This document shows positions 10,205 through 20,583 of a stretch of DNA of 64,000 nt, piece by piece. Location: NCBI RefSeq assembly GCF_001638985.1, contig NW_017265153.1:865776-929775 (forward strand). Direction: 5' to 3'. The stretch comes from Phycomyces blakesleeanus NRRL 1555(-) (lineage: Eukaryota > Mucoromycota > Mucoromycetes > Mucorales > Phycomycetaceae). Positions within the stretch are counted from its first letter, which is position 1. Every line of letters begins with the position of its first letter. The notes below the pieces were generated by a model. That model was not told the DNA's origin. It worked only from the letters and a program-made list of their open reading frames with translations, and did no database searches. Both the position numbers and the translations under genes were made by a program.

Positions 10205-11635
10205 CTTGTCATGGCCTTTACATGTTGTGCATTTGGAAGATATCTGAAAAAGTATTATAAGAATCCGATGTCAATCTTTTTACAAGGCTCTTTTTTTTTC
10301 CTTTTTTGCTGACATCGTAAAAATCTCTAAATGATTTTTTCTCCCCCCCTTCATTCTACGATTGTATATTAGAGTCACTAGAAGGCTAACAAAATCAGAC
10401 TATTATTCAGGGGAAATAAAGAAGACTTGAGCCAATATATGGTCAAACTTTGTATTATTGACACTGTAATATTACCCTTAATATACGCTTCTAGAAAAAG
10501 GCAAGAGTAGCTGATCGGTGGCAACGTGCACAAATCTATGATCTTGAAAGACTCACCCTTTCACCAAGGTCTCCTTCCTTCATTGTCTTGTTTGCAAACA
10601 GCACAACCTCTTGTTTTTCTCTTTACCAAATAAAGATGACTAAAGCCAAATCTTGATTGTTGATCTGTATTTTGGTGAACCGATGCTCTAGACTTTGTTT
10701 AATTTATCTTAATATAACACGACTTCCGAATCAAAGAAACTCGCATTCGCATTGTCCTTTATTTTTATAACTACTATTCGTATCAAATCTTGTAGCCAGA
10801 TAATATGATGGCATCAACTTACTTATCCCTTTTAATTTCTATTTGTACTTTTTTCAAATATGTCAATGGATCTGACGATGCCAAGATGTTCGTAGACTTC
10901 CTCGATAGGCTAGTCTCTAATAGTAACAACAATAATAGAAATTAGGGATAATAGATTGGCTTCAGGAAAACGTAGGCACCATTGTTCAGTCGCGATGATC
11001 TACTCGATTTTTATTTAACAGAAGACCACACGATCATGCAGCTGGCTACCTAGCTACCTAGCCAAAAAAAATCACATCATTCAAAACAATTCGCTCTGTT
11101 AGATTACAGTGGTCCATCAAGACAATCTAGATCCAATTATTGTAGTGAAACACATGCAAGCCTTGGCTATGATAATATTAGATCATACCAAATATGTTTG
11201 GTTTTGCTTCTTTATTGTTATTGCTAGTAACGTTTATAGAAATAGAACGATAGATAGAGCATATTATTCGCAGCTAAAAATACCATGTCAAAAAAAAGGC
11301 ATTGGTCTTCTAAGATTAGAGTACCCTTTGGATGTAAAACAAAGCCATTCATTTTCTGGTAAGCGGATAAGAATCTAACAGCAAGACATAGTAGCATCGT
11401 GTAGGCCAAAAATAATCAATTTCGATACAGGCGTACATTAAAGTGCATGATGATGGGACCAGCTCATCGTGTCTTGTGGACAATGTCATAAATAACCACA
11501 AGGCCCTCGACCCTTTAATATTTTTAAAAAAAGAAAAAGAAACAAGCAGATACATAGAGAGAAATGATAGGATGTCTATTACAAGTAACCAAACAACAAT
11601 ATAATTCTATCTTAATAAGTCTCGGCCACGAGCTC
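10205..11635. other. Intergenic, no supported gene
   Basis: About 1.4 kb. Short frames at 11109-11378 and 11349-11555 lack conserved motifs or promoter context. No repeat or RNA gene was recognised. Confidence 0.5.
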
Positions 11636-12432
11636 TTAGAAGAAATGACAAATGAGCATTCCAGCCGCAACAAGAGCAACGACTGTATTAGTGGGATCAA
11701 TACTAAATAGTTGGGTAAGATTATCGTAATGAGCCTATCAATATACGTATATAAACTTATGTGTATTTCTTACCGGGATGAGCTTCCTTCAGCTACATTG
11801 TCAAGTTCGGTATTGCTATTAGATGATGTTGTACTATCCGCAGGAGCATCATGGGTCCCGTTGAACATCGAGCCAATTCCAGGCACTGACCCATTTGAAG
11901 TATCTCCGTCATTGATAGGTGACTGGACTGGAGCTGGGGTTTCAATAGCGTAGACAGTTTCTGTTGTAATCACAGTTACGGTGGGTACAAAGGTGGATAG
12001 AGCACTCTGTGGACGATGGATAGAACTCTTGGTCTTGTTAGATGTATTAGACTCCAGATCAATATAACCATCACCAGCACTTTTGTTATTTAGGAGTTGA
12101 GGACTAGCAATACTGTCAATGGCAGATTTTGTCGAGTTGATTGTTTTCGTTGGATCGGTGTCAATACCATCAGTACGATCGTTGCTCTTGTGCTTCATGT
12201 GATCTCGGCCAGGTTCTCCCTTTTTCCAATCGGGATCGCCCATCAGGTCGTGGTAGTTTCGACAACTGTCTTGCAGTTTTTTGTGATGTGTGTGAGGTTC
12301 ATTTTGTTCTACAGTACTGTTGCCTCTATCAGCGTGCGGACCATGGGCAATCGTTTCAGTAGACAGCAACCCAAGAAAGACTGCAAAAATAAGAGCGTAT
12401 TTACCAGTGATCTTCATTATAGTAAAAAACAA
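11636..12432 (-). CDS. Predicted secreted, GPI-anchored Ser/Thr-rich cell-surface protein
   Basis: Two exons (12432-11774, 11702-11636) encode 241 residues. A signal peptide is evident (MKITGKYALIFAVFLGLLSTETIA); the ATG at 12417 may be the true start rather than 12432. The mature part is hydrophilic and begins with a His-rich patch (HGPHADRGN). It holds several N-glycosylation sequons (NST, NGT, NTS, NKT) and Ser/Thr stretches. The short second exon supplies a hydrophobic C-terminus (NTVVALVAAGMLICHFF), so splicing creates the GPI-attachment signal after a small-residue region. These three parts are the standard layout of fungal GPI proteins. No catalytic domain was recognised, so a wall or adhesion role is inferred only. 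The intron is 71 nt with a GTAAGA donor. Confidence 0.75.
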
Positions 12433-12943
12433 AAAAAAACAAAAAACAAAAAAGAGACAGAAAAGAGTAACAGTTTAAAACTCTCTTTTGCCTCTCGTCT
12501 GTTTTCCATTGCTTTTATTGCTATTTACTTAATAACACGGTACACTGAACGGCATTTTGTTTATCTACACCCAATACGTTTTTATTGTATTGCGGATTTG
12601 TCGGCAAAATATTATTAAAAGGAACTATTGTGCCTAGCTCACGTATTTAAATAAGAAGTATGAAAGTTCCCTTTTTTTTAAGAAAAAAAAAGGAATTTAG
12701 CAAGAAGGATAAATATTCACAAATGAAGTGCTGTAAATTGGTTGTCATCAAGACAGATCCAGTAAAGGTGCGGTTCATATTCGGTTATGTCCGATGCTAA
12801 ATAAGCTGAATACATAATCCCCTTTAATAGTATTATTGTACGTTTATTCAAAAGAAACGAGTGATATGAGTATGCGTACAAAAAGAAATGGTGCTCAAGA
12901 TACTTTGTTTGATGTAGATTTCTTTTTTCTTTTTTTTTATGAT
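12433..12943. other. Intergenic between GPI-protein and malic enzyme genes
   Basis: AT-rich spacer between two minus-strand genes. It holds the 5' leader of the GPI-protein gene (poly-A-rich near 12425-12450) and the 3' UTR of the malic enzyme gene. No further feature was found. Confidence 0.5.
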
Positions 12944-15318
12944 TTATGAATTGGCCTCCTGGTAGACATCTTGACGGGTGTCGGCAGCAGTGTCCTGGGT
13001 AGGAGACCACATATTGGCAGTAACATGTTTTACAATCTCGTCATGTGTCTTGAGATTTGTAATAATTTGAGATCTGGCTAAGTTTTCTTGGCATGCCGTC
13101 TCACATACTGCGGCAGCCACATCGGCAGATACGGCACGAATACGCTTGAGGGATGGATACAGCCAGCCCTGCCCACGCTCTTCGGGTGTAAGCGAGTTAG
13201 CGAGAGCCTTTGCAGCACTGTATATCATGCTGTTTGAAATAAGCTTCGGGTGGGCTAGGACAGCACCAAGTCCAAGCCCAGGGAAGATGTACATGTTGTT
13301 TCCCTGACCAGGCACGTGTATTTCACCAGTTTTAGGATCAGTGTATGGTGGGAAGGCAGTACCAGATGCAAAGACCACTGAATTATTAGTACTCTCCATA
13401 GCCTGCTCAAAGGTGCATTCGGCTTGGGATGCCGGGTTGGAAAGTGGGAAAACGATGGGTTGCTTGTTGAGCTCAGCTAGACGAGAGAGTACCTTGGAAT
13501 TAAAGGCTCCAGTTGATGATGATAAACCAATAAGACTATGAAGGTATATTGAAATAAAAGGTTTCGTATTAGTGCTTATTTTCTTAAACCATTGTATGAG
13601 TTTTAGATTAACTTACACTGTTGGTTTTACATAATCAACTATATCTGTGAGCTCCTTGAATTGTTTGCCGTTGTTATCATCTCTGGCATAATACACCTTG
13701 TGGTTTGCCAGTTTATCGCCACGATCTTGGGTAATCATTCCCTAATAGTATTAAAATTCGTTAGAGAGGCATACAACCGAGTGTTTCGATAGTTAATATC
13801 TTACCTTACTGTCTACCAGCCAAAACACCTTCTTGGCCTCGTCCTCTGTCATATTGTACTCGGTCTGGAAATATTCTTGAATTTGGGTGGCTACTCCGAC
13901 AGCAGCGGAGCCTGCACCGTAAAATACTATTCGGTGGTCTTTAGGAGCCACTTTAGACTCAGACTCCACTTTGCGAATGGCATTCATAAGTCCAGACAAA
14001 ATGACGGCACCTACATTTTAAAGAAGGTTAATAGCTGTTGAGATTATACCCTTAGAGTAATGTATAGGCACCTGTTCCTTGAATGTCGTCGTTAAATGTA
14101 AGAATCTTGTTTTTATATTTATTCAGCAATCCAAAAGCGTGTTCAGAAGACCAATCCTCAAACTGGATTAAAAGATCTGGGTAAACTGTGTGTAGGCCAG
14201 CGAGCACTTTATCAACGGCAGAATAAAATGTGTCTTCATCTGGGCGGGTCTGCTTGAGACCAACATACAATGGATCTTCTAGATATTTTTTGTTGTTGGT
14301 ACCGAGATCAAGTAGAATTGGCAAAGTCTTTCGAGGATCGATTCCAGCACCAGCAACATAGAGCTGAAGCTTTCCAATCGGGATTCCCATGCCATTTACG
14401 CCAAGGTCGCCTAAGCCAAGGATACGAGATCCATCAGAAATCACTGCAATTTCTGGAGAGAAACCTCCTGATTGACCAGTGATTGGTCGATAGTTGCGAA
14501 TAATTTCTTCGATATTAGGCAAATCGTTCAATGTGAGATAGAGACCATCAGAAGAACCTAAAGTGTTTATTCTATGAGTAATTGTTTTGCTTTATTGAAA
14601 CAGTCGCACAATATATTTCCCAAATAAAGGAATTTCACTTTACCTGGTGGTGCAAGAAAAGGATATATATTGGAGTAGTTTAGACAAGCCTCTCCAACAG
14701 TGGGGGTATATATAAGGGGAGCAATTTCCTACACAGCCAGCATGATAAGATCAATCGTCTACTCTAGAATGTTGCAAATGATTTCCCAGAGTATTTGTAT
14801 GGGGAAAAATAAAAGTAAGCAGAATATTACCTCTAGCTCATCGCACGTAAGCTTATAAAATAAATGCGTATTTGTGTTTCGCAAGTGAGCCAAAAAGATA
14901 TATTTATCCAGAGATGTTTTCTTTGAGCGTAACATGATTAAGGCACGTTCCTTTTGTTTTTCGAGACTTTCTACGGCAGATGGTAGATAACCACGCAAGC
15001 CTAGCTTAGCACGGGATGCCTCGGACAAGGTAATGCCTAATTCAAATCTTATTTAGACCAAGGAAATCTTAACGGGGGACCTTATCAACCTAGACCGAAA
15101 AATAGATAATTACCTTGATTGTAATATGGCGAGGTAGCCATATCTTTGGTAGTTGGAGATTTCTCTACTTCTGTTTGTTTGGAGATAGACATTGTGGAAG
15201 CAAACGAATATGACCGATTGGGGAAAAGGCGAGAAATTGATCTAGCATTAAGTGCTTTATAAATCAAGGCGCGACTAGAAATAGACCGCTGGGTGATGGT
15301 TAGACCATAAATTGGCAT
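12944..15318 (-). CDS. Malic enzyme (NAD(P)-dependent), predicted mitochondrial
   Basis: Seven exons (15318-15114, 15036-14831, 14728-14644, 14557-14072, 14010-13805, 13741-13617, 13535-12944) encode 634 residues. The enzyme decarboxylates L-malate to pyruvate and CO2 while reducing NAD(P)+. Family signatures appear in order: 'LRGYLP' (~75), 'YTPTVGEACL' (~144), 'LGLGDLGVNGMGI' (~211), 'FNDDIQGTGAVIL' (~320), the dinucleotide loop 'FYGAGSAAVG' (~360) and 'PLSNPASQAECTFEQA' (~470). The first 45 residues are basic and Ser-rich (RALIYKALNARSISRLFPNRSYSFAS) and look like a mitochondrial presequence, absent from cytosolic malic enzymes. Cofactor preference cannot be decided by eye. Malic enzyme supplies NADPH or pyruvate and has been linked to lipid accumulation in Mucoromycota. 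Confidence 0.95.
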
Positions 15319-15702
15319 AATGTGAAATTTAAAGAAAAAAATATATTTAAAGTAAAAAAAATGAGGTTAAGAAGAAAGCTTTTATGTTTTAAAGAAGGTC
15401 TAATATAAGCCTGTGGATTGGCTACTCAGATCAAAGGTATTGAAAGTAAGCAACTTCTATCAATGCGGTAGAAGAGTTTTAGCAAATGAGCGTGGAGTAA
15501 GTATCTGTAGTCATGATGATCGGTGGTAGTTTTCACCAAAAAAGCGCTTTTGACATCCGCTTTGCATGTGCATTCAACATGACAGCTTCCGAGTCAAATG
15601 CGTATTAATGTCCATCGGTAACAATAGAAAGATATATACGTTGTATTTATTGGTGCGCATTGCTGCTAAGCGTATATAGTTCTTGTATATATATGTGCAT
15701 GT
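15319..15702. other. Spacer between malic enzyme and F-box genes
   Basis: It contains the promoter and 5' leader of the minus-strand malic enzyme gene. No further gene is seen. Confidence 0.4.
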
Positions 15703-15763
15703 GTGTATGTGTGTATGTATGTATGTATGTATGTATGTATGTATGTATGTATGTATGTATGCA
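15703..15763. repeat. (ATGT)n microsatellite
   Basis: About fifteen tandem TGTA/ATGT tetranucleotides immediately downstream of the F-box gene's stop codon, with a few variant units at both ends. It is likely length-polymorphic. Confidence 0.9.
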
Positions 15764-15802
15764 GGTATATAGACGCGTGTGTGTGGTATAATATATTAGA
15801 TA

Positions 15803-16396
15803 CTACCGTAATCCCTGCTGCAACCATTCAAATGTCACGGACATACTGTCGATGGATACACGCATTAACTGAGGTCTGTGATGACACCTCCAAAGCTCGC
15901 ACGTACGACAAGCGTATTTTGGCTCACTGGTGTACAAACATCGATACCGTACTCTGATTCCAGAATTTTCTTTAATATTATCGCCTTGCGTCCATATGAC
16001 TGGTACCTCACCTCGCCGATCATCTTCGCTTAAAGGGCGTATCCATTGTGTACAGCGCACTCTTAGAGTTTGATTTGCATTTACAACTATCCATGCGCTT
16101 TGCCTGTCACGAAATTGCTTGGGTTCGAATCTCAGATAACCCGATCGTGAGTCATACCCTACACAGAATAGACGTTCCATGGGGCGCATCCAAAGATCAC
16201 CATTGCAAAGGGCTGCAAAGTAGTTTGGCGAAGAATAGAGGTCGAGGGACCATTGTTGGGCTTTGATACGGCGCATGAGTGTGTGAGTACAATAGAAATT
16301 GAAATGATGCTGTCGGAGCAATCGACATAAATCAGCTAGACTAAGGTAAGAAAATATGTGCAAGACAATATCGAATGGCCAGTCTTGTTGAACCAT
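15803..16396 (-). CDS. F-box protein
   Basis: A single exon encodes 197 residues. The N-terminus is a recognisable F-box, 'WPFDIVLHIFSYLSLADLCRL' from residue 6, followed by hydrophobic spacing typical of the Skp1-binding helices. The rest (residues 60-197) contains Trp- and Arg-rich segments and a Cys/His cluster (KYACRTCELWRCHHRP, ~165-180), which could be a small metal site. F-box proteins recruit substrates to SCF ubiquitin ligases; the substrate here is unknown. At 197 residues it is shorter than most F-box proteins with LRR or WD repeats and carries neither. The ATG at 16396 directly precedes the F-box, so no longer start is needed. Confidence 0.75.
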   Translation of the reverse strand: MVQQDWPFDIVLHIFSYLSLADLCRLLRQHHFNFYCTHTLMRRIKAQQWSLDLYSSPNYFAALCNGDLWMRPMERLFCVGYDSRSGYLRFEPKQFRDRQSAWIVVNANQTLRVRCTQWIRPLSEDDRRGEVPVIWTQGDNIKENSGIRVRYRCLYTSEPKYACRTCELWRCHHRPQLMRVSIDSMSVTFEWLQQGLR

Positions 16397-17632
16397 GTAC
16401 TCTATTAGTTTGACGAGATAAAGAAGAGAGAAAATGAACCAAGGACTTTCTCTTTAATATTTGATTTGGATTTATTCTAACGAATCTGCCCTGGTGGTGC
16501 TTAAAGATATATATGTATATATTATATATATATTTATATTTATAGCCGGCGTAATACATTTCAATAAACTTCTTTAATATTTATAGGGACATTGATAAAT
16601 AAAAATTCATACAATCTATAGCCACTTCAATGGTCTTAAAACATGTATAATTGATTTACCACAATAGCAAGCGATACTTTACATTTCTTATACATTCATT
16701 TAATCTTTTTTATTGTACGTTTTGCCTACACTACCCCTTGGTACCTTTTATTTCATAAATTACCTAGAATATTAATTATCTAATATTAAACAAGGTATTG
16801 AATTTAATTGAATGCTACAATTTGTGTTTATCAAATATCAATATACACATGCATATATATATATATATATACCTACGATTGTAGCCTCAGCCAGCTATTT
16901 AGGGCTATATATAAAATTAATAATAACAACAGGAACGAGAAAAAAGAAGAAAAGGCAGAGGAAATGATATAAAGTGCCCGTAAGAATTCAAACGAATAAC
17001 CTCCTTCCCCCCCTCCCCCCCTCAAAAAAAATGGAAGAAAAAATAATTAAAAAATAATTAAAAAATAATAATAATCATAATAAAGGCGCGCTCAATTCCA
17101 AGAAGATGGCTTGCGACCGAAAATTTTGTCTAGCCAATTAAAAACAGTCAATGTCTCGAGGGGTGCGGCAGAATTTTTTTTGTTGATGTCGACCGCAAAT
17201 AGTTCTCTCCCTTCTCTTCCCTTTTTACTCCCTTTGTTTGTAGGAAAGGTACGTCTCGATTCCAACCTTTACTCGCTCGGCACTCTCTTCTCTCGTGAAT
17301 ATCCATCCAAAAATACGATGCGAAAATAAAACACACACACACCTTGCTCTGCTTGCAAAAAGAAAAGTATACAAAAAAAAATAACCTCATCATACATGTG
17401 GCTTGTACGATGACCATCTTGAGATGGACGCGCCAAGTATATAACTTGAATAATACATTGTATTCCACGCGTGTATGAATCTTTGCTATGGATATTCACG
17501 ATGAGAAATGAATGAGACGAAGATACAAGCCTCTCGTCTTCATCATTATTTTTCCAAAAAAAAAACAAAACAAAAAACTAAAAAAAAAATACATCCTTTG
17601 CTCATATAATCATTTCAGCACTTTTATACATC
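16397..17632. other. Intergenic, NAC-beta promoter region
   Basis: It contains A/T dinucleotide runs (near 16505-16540 and 16855-16870), a C-rich tract near 17001-17023 and poly-A tracts before the NAC-beta start. These are divergent upstream regions for the F-box (minus) and NAC-beta (plus) genes. No gene is supported here. Confidence 0.5.
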
Positions 17633-18251
17633 ATGAACGCCGACAAACTCGCCAAGCTCCAGGCCCAGGTCCGCATCGGTGGCAAGGGTAAGTCCTATAC
17701 AAATATACTCTTGTTATTTTTGGAAATGTAAGCTGGCAATCGATCTAAGCCATATTCTTTCTTTTTCAGGTACCCCCCGCCGTAAGACCAAGAAGGTCGT
17801 CAAGGTCTCCAGCTCTGGTGATGACAGAAAGCTCTCTGCTGCTCTTACCAAGTTGGGTGTCCAGCCCATCGCTGGTGTTGAGGAGGTCAACATGTTCAGA
17901 GATGATGGCAAGGTTATCCACTTTGGTGCCCCCAAGGTCCAGGCCGCTGCCAACTGCAACACCTTTGCCATCCACGGCCGTGCCGCCGAGAAGGATTTGG
18001 CCGAGCTTGGTAAGTCATTATATATTTGTATATCATATTCGTGATTTGTTTTTTTAACATATCATGAAATGTTAGTTCCCGGTATCTTGAGCCAGATGGG
18101 TCCCGACTCTCTTGCCAGCCTCCGTAAGCTCGCTGAGGCTTACCAGGCCCAGCAGGGTGCTCCCGCTGGTGAGGATGATGATGAGATCCCCGACTTGGTC
18201 GAGAGCTTCGACAAGGCCGAGATCGAGGAGGAGAAGAAGGAGACTGCTTAA
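17633..18251 (+). CDS. egd1: Nascent polypeptide-associated complex subunit beta (BTF3-like)
   Basis: Three exons (17633-17687, 17770-18009, 18076-18251) encode 156 residues. The sequence follows the NAC-beta pattern throughout: '[19 protein letters not shown]', then the basic ribosome-contacting '[11 protein letters not shown]', then the NAC domain '[20 protein letters not shown]' and '[18 protein letters not shown]', and the tail '[13 protein letters not shown]'. NAC-beta and NAC-alpha form a dimer at the ribosome exit tunnel that shields nascent chains. Codons are strongly biased towards C-ending ones, unlike neighbouring genes, as expected for an abundant protein. Both introns are short with GTAAGT donors. 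Identification is secure. Confidence 0.97.
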
Positions 18252-18356
18252 ACAAAATAACTGAGATTTTCCAGTGTGTTTTTGATTTATTGGTTGTATT
18301 AAAAAGAATCTGCAAAATAAAAAACGTCAATTCAGTCATATGCATATATATATACA

Positions 18357-18357
<1 letters not shown>

Positions 18358-18390
<33 letters not shown>
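18358..18390. repeat. (ACT)11 microsatellite
   Basis: Eleven perfect ACT units about 105 bp downstream of the NAC-beta stop codon, probably in or just beyond the 3' UTR. Confidence 0.95.
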
Positions 18391-18391
<1 letters not shown>

Positions 18392-18532
18392 TCTTATCAA
18401 AATTTCTTGTATATATTACAAGCTTTTACATATGACAATGTAACTTGAGTACAATCATTTGTGTGTCTTAAAAAAACAGTACTTTATGAATGTTGTTTTA
18501 TTGTGAGAGATCGACCTTTCAAATATTATTTT

Positions 18533-18540
18533 TATATAAA
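18533..18540 (+). promoter_or_regulatory. TATA box of the small zinc-finger gene
   Basis: TATATAAA about 50 bp upstream of ATG 18590, followed by a T-rich and A-rich leader. The spacing fits a short 5' UTR. Confidence 0.5.
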
Positions 18541-18589
18541 TACCTGTTTTTTTTTCTCGATTTTCAATTAACATTACAATAAAATCAAT

Positions 18590-18826
18590 ATGTCTTTTGG
18601 TTCAAATCTACTTGGTTTTCTTATCCAACGTCTACCTCACCGCCACAATTCTAGTAATCGATCTATGAGCCCTTCTATTGAACTAGACGAATCCGACACC
18701 AGTGAATGGGTCCGTTGCGAATTTTGCAAGGTTTCATTTGCTTCTCATTATAGACATGAATGGCACTTGGATATGTGCCACTTAAAATACTCCAAATCTC
18801 GCAATGATAGCATTCGCTTAGGATAA
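18590..18826 (+). CDS. Small single C2H2 zinc-finger protein
   Basis: An intronless 78-residue protein. Residues 43-64 read 'CEFCKVSFASHYRHEWHLDMCH', with spacing Cys-X2-Cys-X12-His-X4-His, a classical C2H2 finger. The N-terminal 40 residues are basic and then Ser/Asp-rich, and only 14 residues follow the finger. A TATA box lies 50 bp upstream. A single finger rarely gives specific DNA binding alone, so it may act as a protein- or RNA-interaction module; the function is unknown. The frame is short, so confidence rests on the intact finger and promoter. Confidence 0.65.
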   Translation: MSFGSNLLGFLIQRLPHRHNSSNRSMSPSIELDESDTSEWVRCEFCKVSFASHYRHEWHLDMCHLKYSKSRNDSIRLG

Positions 18827-19487
18827 GAATTGTATTTTTGTATTATACGTATTATTTTTTATCTACTATTTATTATTGTATCTACCTTATTGTACAAAAT
18901 AGAAACTACAATAGAAAAACATTGAATCTGCAATAATTGAGAACAAACAACTTGAAAGGATAAAGCATCAGAATCATTTTATTTAATAAATTTTTCTTTA
19001 TTAAATTTAATAGTGTGTGTGTGTGTTTTTTTGAAACAATAAAAAAAAAGAACCAGCTTAATAATGAAGGTTTCAAATAAACGTCGTAAATGTTAAAAAA
19101 AATAAAAATAAATAAAAATCTTTTTTGCTTCAAAAATAATAATGAAACGTAATATAAGAAATACAATAAATCGAAAATATATATATAGTAATTGATTTTA
19201 GGGTGTATGTGGGTTGGGGGATCCAAGTGTTGAATAGTTTTGGTCCTGGGATGCTACAATATAGTGTTGAGCTAAAATGGGGTTCTGTTTTTTTTTATCG
19301 ACAAGTCGTACGATGCCATTGTGCTTCTTATTTTCAGTATGAAAAAAAGACAGGCAATTTTATCAGTGGCGTCGGCTGGAATCGGTTTACCATTGAGAGA
19401 GTAGTGTGGTGAAGTGATTTTTTAAACTGTTGTGAAACAAAGAGTGCAATCGGTCTTTTTCTTATGATTTTGTGTCTGCCTTTTTGG
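18827..19487. other. Intergenic between convergent genes
   Basis: AT-rich, with a TG/GT dinucleotide run near 19013-19025 and poly-A tracts. A minus-strand frame at 18906-19226 is low-complexity and not supported. It should hold the 3' UTRs of the flanking convergent genes. Confidence 0.5.
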
Positions 19488-19809
19488 TCAACGATCAAAG
19501 TAGACGGATTCTGGTGAGCCAGGAGGTGTGATGTAGCCACCAAATGAACGAGCGACTGATTTTGTACGGTGAGAATGAAATGAAGATAGGAATGGTTCGA
19601 GAAGGGGTGATGAAGGTGGTGAAAGAGGAACCGCTGGACTACTGGACTTGTTTTGTGTGCGTTGAGAAGTATCCTTGTTGCGGCAATTGTCAGAGCAATA
19701 CAACTAAGTAACTGAATAAGTATCACAGCCAATAGATCAGCAAGTCATTTTTACTTACATTGTCTTCAGTACAGTGACAGTCGCAGATAATACACCAAGA
19801 GAGATCCAT
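19488..19809 (-). CDS. Ecl1-family small zinc-binding protein
   Basis: Two exons (19809-19759, 19703-19488) encode 88 residues. The spliced start 'MDLSWCIICDCHCTEDN' joins 'LYCSDNCRNKD' directly, giving the Cys-X2-Cys ... Tyr-Cys-Ser-X2-Cys pattern of the Ecl1 (extender of chronological lifespan) family. The rest is Ser/Pro-rich and ends 'GGYITPPGSPESVYFDR', with possible proline-directed phosphorylation sites. In fission yeast Ecl1-type proteins extend lifespan and respond to nutrient and zinc status. Here the family rests on the N-terminal motif only. The second exon starts at TTG 19703 in the middle of the motif, so it would be missed by an ORF search for ATG. Confidence 0.8.
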
Positions 19810-20583
19810 AGTTGTGTGAGATATCAGATTAAGTGCTGAAGAAAAGGTGAGGGGAAAAGTAAGGTACAAAGAGGTTGAAGGCTCTTGCACTTTATAATCC
19901 CTCCCTTTCCCCTTGATCTTCCGCAATTTCTGCCATCGGTTAGTCATACGAAGTTGAGTTTGATTATTGGTGACTAACCTTGACGGCTTGGTTTTGTTAG
20001 GATGCAACAACGGAGATTCTATTTATGTCCATCGAATGATGCCATGGGCCTGGGCTTACCATTCCATGAGATCACCTGACAAACTACCATTATATAGCCA
20101 TTGCAATGGTTACCATTGCAACACCTTAAGATGTATCCGCGTTTCAGACTAGATATGGTCCGCATATTAAAGAAGTATCTCTTGCCCCCCTTTTTTTTAC
20201 GCTTTCTTATCTCTTAACTTACAAAGGCTGATAAGCCTAGAATCGTGTAAATCTCCTTTAACCTGCTCCGATACATTTACTCTGGGTCTGTGGACTGAAC
20301 GTCCTTGTATTTAAACTCAGTGGATGATTGAAGATCATCTTTCTCACGCAAATTTCCCCACTCAATCACATCTTGGTAAAGTGCTTCGTGCGCAAGATGA
20401 ACTTGCTTGTAAGACCATAGATTCTGATATGAAATACAGCAACTGCGCTGTTTATGATGATAATGATATATTCTTAATATACGAAAAAATGTATATATAC
20501 ATATACATACACATATACATATATATACTCTAACACTGTAGATTACATGTGCTCTCGCAGAACACAGATTTATAATTTTAATT
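19810..20583. other. Intergenic, no supported gene
   Basis: The upstream part serves the Ecl1-like gene; the distal part is downstream of DBP7. TATA-rich dinucleotide stretches lie near 20490-20530. A minus frame at 20277-20669 overlaps the DBP7 terminus in another phase and is not supported. Confidence 0.4.

Noticed and set aside
11109..11378. 89-residue plus-strand frame
   Set aside because: It has no conserved motif, overlaps an antisense frame and lies in AT-rich spacer.
16110..16135. GGTTCGAATC, like a tRNA B-box
   Set aside because: It lies inside the F-box gene in antisense and no acceptor stem or anticodon arm can be drawn.
18906..19226. 106-residue minus frame rich in Phe, Tyr and Ile
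   Set aside because: Translation of a low-complexity AT tract in the 3' space of convergent genes.
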